DNA of 10,857 nucleotides from Eubacteriales Family XIII. Incertae Sedis bacterium (GTDB lineage: Bacteria; Bacillota; Clostridia; Peptostreptococcales; Anaerovoracaceae): assembly GCA_031272745.1 (NCBI GenBank), contig JAISTF010000169.1, positions 1-10,857 on the forward strand. Direction: 5' to 3'. Below, piece by piece: positions 6,212 to 10,857 of the stretch; the first letter of the stretch is position 1; each line of letters begins with the position of its first letter. Below the pieces are notes generated by a model, which worked only from the letters and a program-made list of their open reading frames with translations, was not told the origin of the DNA and ran no database searches. The translations under genes and the position numbers were made by a program.

Positions 6212-6901
6212 ATCATCAGAGGAAATCAAAAGGCCCCGGTCAAAAAGGGCAACCCCGTCGGGACGGAGATTCGCGCGGAGAAGCTGCGCATCATCGACGA
6301 GAACGGGGAGCAGGCGGGCATCATGCTGCGCGAAGTGGCGCTCGATCTGGCGGATCGGAAGGGGTTTGACCTCGTGCTCATCTCGCCGAACGCGGACCCG
6401 CCCGTCGCGAAGATCATGGACTACGGGAAGTACCGTTATGACCAGCAGAAACGCGAGAAGGAGGCCAAGAAGAAACAGCGGGTCATCCAGGTGAAGGAAA
6501 TCCGGCTTTCGACGTTCATCGACAGCCACGACCTCGAGGTGAAGGCGGGCGCGGGGATCCGGTTCCTGAAGGAAGGCGACAAGCTGAAGGTGAGTCTTCG
6601 GTTCAAGGGACGCGAGCGCGGGCGCACGGAGCGCGGCTACGAGGTGGTGAACCGGTTCGCGGATATGATCCGCGAGTACGGGATTCCGGAGAAGGCGCCG
6701 GCGATGGAAGGGCGCAGCCTCACGATGGTCGTGGCGCCGGTGCCGCCGAAGAAGGAGAAGGCGGCGGAAGACGCGCCGGTCGCAGACGCGACGGCCACGA
6801 CAGAAGCCCCCGCGCCTGCGGAGTCGGCCCCCAAGGCGAAGCCCGCGGAGGCGCCGGTCAAAAAGAAACCCAAGGGTCCGTCGGAAGAGATGGACTTGTA
6901 G
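6212..6901 (+). CDS. infC: Translation initiation factor IF-3
   Basis: IF-3 binds the 30S ribosomal subunit, keeps it apart from 50S and rejects wrong start codons. The N-terminal domain carries IIDENGEQAGIM and LISPNADPPVAKIMDYGKY. The KREKEAKKKQ linker and the C-terminal domain (KEIRLSTFIDSHDLEVK to LTMVVAP) follow, completing a normal IF-3 by about residue 177. Residues 178-229 are an unusual extra tail rich in Ala, Pro, Lys and Glu. The start proposed is ATC at 6212, from the strong AAGGAGGT site and because the protein then begins IIRG. ATC at 6215 is a close alternative. IF-3 genes are known for AUU-type starts, which let IF-3 repress its own synthesis. The gene is first in an operon with rpmI and rplT, behind an attenuator. 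Confidence 0.93.
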   Translation: MIRGNQKAPVKKGNPVGTEIRAEKLRIIDENGEQAGIMLREVALDLADRKGFDLVLISPNADPPVAKIMDYGKYRYDQQKREKEAKKKQRVIQVKEIRLSTFIDSHDLEVKAGAGIRFLKEGDKLKVSLRFKGRERGRTERGYEVVNRFADMIREYGIPEKAPAMEGRSLTMVVAPVPPKKEKAAEDAPVADATATTEAPAPAESAPKAKPAEAPVKKKPKGPSEEMDL

Positions 6902-6925
6902 GAGAAAGTCAAAGGAGGAAACAGT

Positions 6926-7126
6926 ATGGCAAAGAACAAGATGAAATCCCACCGCGGCGCGATGAAGCGCATCCGCCTCACGGCGAGCGGCAAGGCCAAG
7001 AGGAACAAGGCGTACAAGAGCCACATCCTCAACAAGAAGACGGCGAAGCGCAAACGCGGCCTGCGTCAGGCGACGCTGCTGTCGGGCGCGGATCTCAAAC
7101 GCATCAAGCGCGCGATGGCGAAGTAG
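6926..7126 (+). CDS. rpmI: 50S ribosomal protein L35
   Basis: The very basic 66-residue protein is ribosomal protein L35, a component of the large subunit. It begins MAKNKMKSHRGAMKRI, continues with SGKAKRNKAYKSHILNKKT and ends in LKRIKRAMAK, typical of the family in sequence and length. The ATG at 6926 follows AAAGGAGG at 6911-6918. It lies 24 bp after infC and before rplT, the conserved bacterial order. Its last codons GCGAAGTAG are repeated directly after the stop. Confidence 0.97.
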   Translation: MAKNKMKSHRGAMKRIRLTASGKAKRNKAYKSHILNKKTAKRKRGLRQATLLSGADLKRIKRAMAK

Positions 7127-7143
7127 GCGAAGTAAGCGAAATC
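7117..7143. repeat. 9-bp tandem repeat at the rpmI stop codon
   Basis: GGCGAAGTA at 7117-7125 is repeated exactly at 7126-7134 and imperfectly as AGCGAAATC at 7135-7143. The first copy holds the last two sense codons and most of the stop of rpmI. The copies fill most of the rpmI-rplT spacer. Confidence 0.85.
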
Positions 7144-7164
7144 GATGATAAAGAGGTGTAGAAA

Positions 7165-7518
7165 ATGGCAAGAGTAAAGAAGGGCGTGAACGCCCACAAG
7201 AGGCACAGGAAAATACTGAAGCTGGCGAAGGGCTTCTACGGGCAGAAGAGCAAGGTCTTCCGCGCGGCGAACCCGGCGGTCATGCGGTCGCTCGCGTCGG
7301 CGTACGTCGGGCGCAAGCAGAAGAAGCGGGATTATCGCCGGCTGTGGATCGCGCGCATCAACGCGGGCGCGCGGATGAACGGCCTGTCGTACAGCCGCCT
7401 CATGGACGGGCTGAAGAAGTCCGGCGTCGTCATCAACCGCAAGATGCTCTCGGAGCTCGCGATCAGCGACGCGCCCGGCTTCGCGCAACTTTGCGAGACG
7501 GCGAAAAAAGCCCTGTAA
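7165..7518 (+). CDS. rplT: 50S ribosomal protein L20
   Basis: The 117-residue basic protein is L20, which binds 23S rRNA early in large-subunit assembly and in many bacteria also represses its own operon. It starts MARVKKGVNAHKRHRKILK and contains GFYGQKSKVFRAA, KRDYRRLWIARINAG and NGLSYSRLMDGL, matching the family over its full normal length. AGAGGTG at 7152-7158 precedes the ATG. The stop codon is followed after one base by the nrdR ATG, so nrdR is probably translated by ribosomes finishing rplT. L20 is the likely effector of the attenuator upstream of infC. Confidence 0.97.
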   Translation: MARVKKGVNAHKRHRKILKLAKGFYGQKSKVFRAANPAVMRSLASAYVGRKQKKRDYRRLWIARINAGARMNGLSYSRLMDGLKKSGVVINRKMLSELAISDAPGFAQLCETAKKAL

Positions 7519-7519
7519 G

Positions 7520-7996
7520 ATGAAATGCCCCTATTGCGACAACCCTGACACGAAGGTCATCGACAGCCGCCCGACGGGCGAGGGGCAGACGATCCGCCGC
7601 CGCCGCGAATGCGAGAAATGCGGCCGCCGGTTCACGACGTACGAGAAAATCGAAGCGATCCCGCTGATCATCGTGAAGAAGGACGGCACGCGCCAGCCCT
7701 TCGACCGCAGCAAGGTGCTCGGCGGCATCCTGAAGGCGTGCGAGAAGCGCCCCGTACCGATGGACGTCATCGAAAAAATCGTCGACGACATCGAAAAGGG
7801 CCTCTCCAACCTCATGCTGAAGGAGATGGACAGCTCGATCATCGGCGAGTACGTCATGGAGCATCTGCGCGAGCTCGACGACGTGGCGTACGTGCGCTTC
7901 GCGTCGGTCTACCGCCAGTTCACGGACGCGGAGAGCTTTCGCGAGGAAGTCGAGAAGCTGCTCGATTATGGCAAGACCCGCCGGAAAAAGCAATAA
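7520..7996 (+). CDS. nrdR: Transcriptional repressor NrdR
   Basis: The 158-residue NrdR is a zinc- and nucleotide-binding repressor of ribonucleotide reductase genes. The N-terminal zinc ribbon uses Cys3, Cys6, Cys31 and Cys34, with the conserved RRRREC and RRFTTYE segments. An ATP-cone domain begins near residue 48 (IIVKKDGTRQPFDRSKV) and runs to about 140, sensing ATP/dATP. Length and motifs are ordinary. The ATG is one base after the rplT stop, and no clear ribosome binding site precedes it, which points to translational coupling. The 3' end overlaps or abuts cmk. No nrd gene is in the window, so its targets lie elsewhere, marked by NrdR boxes that I did not find here. Confidence 0.96.
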   Translation: MKCPYCDNPDTKVIDSRPTGEGQTIRRRRECEKCGRRFTTYEKIEAIPLIIVKKDGTRQPFDRSKVLGGILKACEKRPVPMDVIEKIVDDIEKGLSNLMLKEMDSSIIGEYVMEHLRELDDVAYVRFASVYRQFTDAESFREEVEKLLDYGKTRRKKQ

Positions 7997-8630
7997 CGTG
8001 GACGCGGCGCATTTCGTGGTCGCGATTGACGGGCCTTCGGGCGCGGGGAAGAGCACGATCGCGCGGCTGCTCGCGGAGCGGCTCGGGATTGACTACGTGG
8101 ATACGGGGGCGATGTACCGGGCGGTGGCGCTCGCTTCGCTCCGGGGGACGCCCTTGGATTCTCAAATGGAAGGCATTGACGTCGATCTCGACGGGAGCAG
8201 GGTGCTTTTGAACGGCGAGGACGTATCCGGCTTGATCCGCACGGCGGAAGTCACGAAGGAAGCGTCGCGGATCTCGCAGTTCCCCGAGGTGCGCGCGCGG
8301 CTCGTCGCCCTGCAACGGGAGATGGGCGCGCGCAAAAGCGTCGTCATGGACGGGCGCGATATCGGCAGCAACGTCTTCCCCGACGCGCGGTACAAATTTT
8401 ACCTCACGGCGACGCCGGAGGAGCGCGCGCGGCGGCGCACGAAGGAGATGCGGGAGAAGGGCATGGACGCGGACTACGCGGCGGTGCTCGCGGACATCGA
8501 AAAGCGCGACTGGGACGACTCGCACCGCGCGGTGAACCCGCTCGTGAAGACGGCGGACGCCGTGGAGATCGTGACGGACGGCCTCGGCATAGACGAGGTG
8601 CTCGCGAGGGTACTTGAAATTATTAAATAA
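7968..8630 (+). CDS. cmk: Cytidylate kinase
   Basis: The product phosphorylates CMP and dCMP to CDP and dCDP with ATP in the cytosol. It has the P-loop GPSGAGKST at residues 22-30, YVDTGAMYRA close behind, VVMDGRDIGSNVFPDA as the central nucleotide-handling segment, a lid region TPEERARRRTKEM, and a DDSHRAVNPLVKTADA ending, all as in bacterial CMP kinases. Two starts are possible. The ATG at 7968 (220 residues) lies inside nrdR, with GAGAAG 10 bases upstream. The GTG at 7998 (210 residues) lies one base after the nrdR stop and leaves 6 residues before VVAIDG. The GTG would repeat the spacing seen between rplT and nrdR. Neither has a strong ribosome site. CDP is a substrate of the reductase that NrdR controls, so the pairing makes metabolic sense. 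Confidence 0.95.
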   Translation: MARPAGKSNNVDAAHFVVAIDGPSGAGKSTIARLLAERLGIDYVDTGAMYRAVALASLRGTPLDSQMEGIDVDLDGSRVLLNGEDVSGLIRTAEVTKEASRISQFPEVRARLVALQREMGARKSVVMDGRDIGSNVFPDARYKFYLTATPEERARRRTKEMREKGMDADYAAVLADIEKRDWDDSHRAVNPLVKTADAVEIVTDGLGIDEVLARVLEIIK

Positions 8631-8641
8631 AATGGTATAAT
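8614..8641 (+). promoter_or_regulatory. Strong extended -10 promoter before radC
   Basis: TTGAAA at 8614-8619, a 16-bp spacer ending in TGG, and a consensus TATAAT at 8636-8641 make a strong sigma-A type promoter. The -35 box lies inside the last codons of cmk. Transcription should start near 8648, giving a leader of about 55 nt before radC. That leader contains a GGGCG (8660-8664) / CGCCC (8674-8678) hairpin. Confidence 0.85.
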
Positions 8642-8702
8642 ATGGTCATTGGTTCGTAAGGGCGGCACACGGTCGCCCGCCGGCACCGAAAGGAGCGACA
8701 CC

Positions 8703-9383
8703 ATGCCGATGATCAGAGAACTGCCGGCGGACGAGCGGCCGAGGGAAAAACTGCTCGCGCAGGGAAAGGAGTCCCTGTCGAACACGGAGCTTTTGGCGTT
8801 GCTCATCGGCTCCGGCGCAAGCGGCGAGAGCGCGATGTCGCCGGCGGCGCGCGTGCTCGCGGCGCTGGAGGACGGCATCGGTTCGCTGGCGGCGTGCACG
8901 CCGGAGGAGCTCGTGCAAGTCAAGGGCATCGGCACGGCGACGGCCGCGCGGATCCTCGCGGCGGCGGAGATCGGCCGGCGGGCGGCCGGCGCGGCCGGCG
9001 CGCGCAGGGAGAAGATGCTGGGCCCCGAGGACATCGCCGGGACGTACGAGGCGAGGCTCTGCGGCGAGCGGCAGGAATGCTTCTACAGCGTGCTGCTGAA
9101 CGTAAAGGGCGAACGCATCGGAGACGCACTCATCGCGCGCGGCGGGCTGTGTGGCGTGGGCGTCGACCCCGGGGACGTGTTCCGGCCGGCGGTGAAGCGC
9201 GGCGCCTGGGGCGTGGTGCTCGTGCACAACCATCCGAGCGGGCATCCGGAGCCGAGCGAGGAGGACGTGGCCCTCACAAAGCGGCTGCGGGACGCAGGGG
9301 AACTGCTGGGCATCAAAGTGTTGGACCATATCGTTATTGGAAAGGGGAAATACGTGAGCCTCAAAAACAGGAAGCTGCTTTAG
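8703..9383 (+). CDS. radC: RadC family protein (JAMM/MPN+ domain)
   Basis: The 226-residue protein belongs to the RadC (UPF0758) family. Its cellular role is uncertain, and the old link to DNA repair is not firm. It opens with the usual RELPADERPREKLLAQG segment. A helix-hairpin-helix lies in LVQVKGIGTATAARILAAAEIGRR, then an Ala/Gly-rich linker. The C-terminal JAMM metal site has His175 and His177 in HNHPSG and Asp188 after PEPSEE, so metal binding is intact. The ATG at 8703 is chosen because AAAGGAG (8689-8695) lies 7 bases ahead. An upstream in-frame TTG at 8649 falls at the transcription start. The linker DNA carries a 9-bp tandem repeat (GGCCGGCGC at 8984-8992 and 8993-9001). It is followed after 3 bases by the MinD-like gene. 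Confidence 0.95.
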   Translation: MPMIRELPADERPREKLLAQGKESLSNTELLALLIGSGASGESAMSPAARVLAALEDGIGSLAACTPEELVQVKGIGTATAARILAAAEIGRRAAGAAGARREKMLGPEDIAGTYEARLCGERQECFYSVLLNVKGERIGDALIARGGLCGVGVDPGDVFRPAVKRGAWGVVLVHNHPSGHPEPSEEDVALTKRLRDAGELLGIKVLDHIVIGKGKYVSLKNRKLL

Positions 9384-9386
9384 GAA

Positions 9387-10112
9387 ATGGGCAAGATTCT
9401 CTTTGTGTCATCGGGCAAGGGCGGCGTCGGCAAGTCGGTTTTCACGGCGAACCTCGGCGCGGTCTACGGGGAGCGCGGCATTCGCGTGGCGCTCGTCGAC
9501 ATGAACATCGGCCTGCGCAACCTCGACATCTACCTCGGGCTCCAGGACAATGTGGTGTTTGACGCGGCCGACGTGCTCAACGGCGTCGTGCCGTTGTCGA
9601 AGGCGCTCGTGCGCGACCGCCGGATGCAAAACCTGTATCTGCTCGCGACGACGCAGCGCAAGGAGAAGTTCAACGCGGTGGAGTCGCACGTCGCGGATCT
9701 GTACCGGCAACTCAAGGACCAGTTTGACATCGTGATCGTCGACGGGCCCGCGGGCGTGAACCGCGAGCTGCACCTCGCCGCGACGGCGGTGGACGCGGCC
9801 GTCATCATCACGACGCCGGAATACGTGTCGCTGCGCGACGCGGACATGATGGACCAGACGCTGCGCGCGCGCGGCATCGCCAAGCGCGTGTACGTAATCA
9901 ACAAGGTCAACCGGCAGTACATGGGCACGGGCGCGCTGCCGGGCGTCGAGAAAATCTCTGCCGTCATGAAGGTGCCGCTCGTCGGCGTGATTCAGTCCGA
10001 CGACGCGATCCACCTCGCGGCGAACCGCGGGATTCCGATCGTGATGCAGCGCGGCAACTACATCGAACGCAATTTTGAAAAGATTGCGGACAGGCTCCTC
10101 GAGGTCGTTTGA
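9387..10112 (+). CDS. minD: MinD/ParA-family ATPase, MinD-like
   Basis: The 241-residue P-loop ATPase is of the MinD/ParA/Mrp group. The deviant Walker A motif SGKGGVGKS has Lys11 and Lys16. The switch I segment is VDMNIGLRNLD at 37-47, very MinD-like except that Asn40 stands where MinD proteins have the Asp important for hydrolysis. Walker B/switch II is VIVDGPAG at 116-123. MinD proteins are usually about 260-270 residues and end in an amphipathic helix that binds the membrane. This one stops at DRLLEVV with no such tail. There is no minC or minE nearby. It starts 3 bases after radC in the same transcript. The name is therefore by family resemblance, and a septum-placement role is unproven. 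It could instead be an orphan positioning or FlhG-like ATPase. Confidence 0.8.
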   Translation: MGKILFVSSGKGGVGKSVFTANLGAVYGERGIRVALVDMNIGLRNLDIYLGLQDNVVFDAADVLNGVVPLSKALVRDRRMQNLYLLATTQRKEKFNAVESHVADLYRQLKDQFDIVIVDGPAGVNRELHLAATAVDAAVIITTPEYVSLRDADMMDQTLRARGIAKRVYVINKVNRQYMGTGALPGVEKISAVMKVPLVGVIQSDDAIHLAANRGIPIVMQRGNYIERNFEKIADRLLEVV

Positions 10113-10137
10113 CGCGGGGGCCGGAAAACATTATAAT
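10109..10137 (+). promoter_or_regulatory. Sigma-A promoter of rny
   Basis: TTGACG at 10109-10114 and TATAAT at 10132-10137 are 17 bp apart. The -35 box overlaps the last bases and TGA stop (10110-10112) of the MinD-like gene. Transcription should start around 10144, giving a ~45-nt leader before rny. Confidence 0.88.
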
Positions 10138-10173
10138 AGTAAAGATTGTTTGCAACCAAGTTTGTGGATCACT

Positions 10174-10182
10174 GAGGAGGTG
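10174..10182 (+). promoter_or_regulatory. Ribosome binding site of rny
   Basis: GAGGAGGTG is a near-perfect Shine-Dalgarno sequence. The in-frame GTG at 10180 lies inside it and cannot be its own start. ATA at 10189 stands at normal spacing, and TTG at 10198 is about 17 bases beyond GGAGG. Confidence 0.8.
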
Positions 10183-10188
10183 TTTGAA

Positions 10189-10857
10189 ATAGAGAATTTG
10201 TTATGGATCATCCTGATCCCCGTTGCGGCGGTGGTCGGGCTTCTGTTTGGATATATCATCCGCAAGAATGTCGGCATGAAAACCATCGGAAACGCGGAGC
10301 AGACCGCGAAAAACCTGATTCTCGACGCGGAGAAGCGCGCGGAGTCCATCAAAAAAGAGCAGGTCCTGGAAGCGAAGGACGAAGCGCTGAAGATCAAGCG
10401 CGAGACCGACGAGGAGATCAAGCAGCGGCGGCTCGAGATTTCCAAATCCGAGCGCAAGCTGATCGAAAAGGAAGAGAAGATCGACCGGAAGACCGAGGAG
10501 ATCGAGAAGCGCAGCGAAAACCTCGCGCGCAAGGAGCAGACCATCGCGCAGAAGGAGGCCGAGCTCGACGAGGTGATCGGCCGCCAGAACGTGGAGCTCG
10601 AGAAGATTTCCGGCTATACGAAGGAAGAGGCGAAGCAAATCCTGCTCAGCAACGTCGAGAAGGACGTGCGGCAGGAGACGGCGATCCTCATCCGCGACCT
10701 CGAGCAGGAGGCGCGGGACACGGCGGACGCGAAGGCGCGCGAAATCATCACGGGCGCGGTGCAGCGCTGCGCGGCGGACCACGTCGCGGAGATCACGGTC
10801 TCGGTCGTGCCGCTGCCGAGCGACGACATGAAGGGCCGCATCATCGGCCGCGAGGGG
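10189..10857 (+). CDS. rny: Ribonuclease Y (5' part; runs off the window)
   Basis: This is the N-terminal part of RNase Y, the membrane-anchored endoribonuclease that starts mRNA decay in many Gram-positive bacteria. A single membrane helix (LLWIILIPVAAVVGLLFGYII) opens the protein. About 110 residues of heptad-like charged coiled coil rich in Glu, Lys and Arg follow, then QRCAADHVAEITVSVV and the start of the KH RNA-binding domain with GRIIGREG, matching Bacillus RNase Y closely. The HD catalytic domain would lie beyond the window. The start is uncertain. ATA at 10189 is best placed against the ribosome site, TTG at 10198 is the nearest conventional start but far away, and GTG at 10180 overlaps the site. 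The gene has its own promoter at 10109-10137. Confidence 0.93.
   Translation, partial: MENLLWIILIPVAAVVGLLFGYIIRKNVGMKTIGNAEQTAKNLILDAEKRAESIKKEQVLEAKDEALKIKRETDEEIKQRRLEISKSERKLIEKEEKIDRKTEEIEKRSENLARKEQTIAQKEAELDEVIGRQNVELEKISGYTKEEAKQILLSNVEKDVRQETAILIRDLEQEARDTADAKAREIITGAVQRCAADHVAEITVSVVPLPSDDMKGRIIGREG

Noticed and set aside
6089..7171. 360-codon minus-strand frame across infC and rpmI
   Set aside because: It runs antisense through two well-recognised genes and the attenuator, and its product is Arg/Leu-rich filler.
8649..8702. TTG at 8649 as the radC start
   Set aside because: It sits at the predicted transcription start without a ribosome site. ATG at 8703 has AAAGGAG at ideal spacing and gives the normal RadC N-terminus.
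8984..9001. 9-bp tandem repeat in radC as a mobile or regulatory element
   Set aside because: It only encodes an Ala/Gly linker between two domains and is expected in GC-rich low-complexity coding DNA.

Overview
The window looks like chromosomal DNA from a GC-rich Gram-positive (Firmicutes/Clostridia-like) bacterium. The evidence is the infC-rpmI-rplT cluster behind a leader with an intrinsic terminator, an RNase Y gene whose product resembles the Bacillus protein, strong GGAGG ribosome binding sites, sigma-A type promoters, and AT-rich intergenic DNA between genes of high GC content. The exact taxon cannot be fixed from the sequence alone. I see no transposon, phage gene, CRISPR array, tRNA or rRNA.

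Layout. Positions 1-213 are a non-coding, AT-rich stretch with short repeats, ending in 13-bp tandem repeats that run into the 3' end of argF. An ornithine carbamoyltransferase gene (argF or arcB type) lies on the minus strand at 214-1221. Only 38 bp separate it from a divergent gene for a CPA1-type Na+/H+ antiporter (1260-3314). Both may be transcribed as leaderless mRNAs. The antiporter is followed by two paralogous AraC-family regulators (3352-4548 and 4757-5941). They share nearly the same DNA-reading helices but have different N-terminal sensor halves. The 208-bp gap between them is AT-rich and repeat-bearing.

From 6002 onward the genes are housekeeping. A consensus promoter and an attenuator leader precede infC, which apparently starts with AUC, then rpmI and rplT. 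nrdR and cmk follow with almost no spacing, so a translation operon runs into nucleotide metabolism. CMK makes CDP/dCDP, and NrdR represses ribonucleotide reductase, which uses CDP. A strong extended -10 promoter starts radC, followed at 3 bp by a MinD-like ATPase. A promoter whose -35 box overlaps the minD stop then drives rny (RNase Y), which runs off the window end.

Most of the content is conventional. The points most worth a second look are the MinD-like protein with Asn at the usual switch I Asp and no membrane-targeting tail, the twin AraC regulators, the non-AUG starts proposed for infC and rny, the duplicated arm in the infC attenuator, the IF3 C-terminal tail, and tandem duplications of gene 3' ends at argF and rpmI. 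I found no convincing wholly new system.
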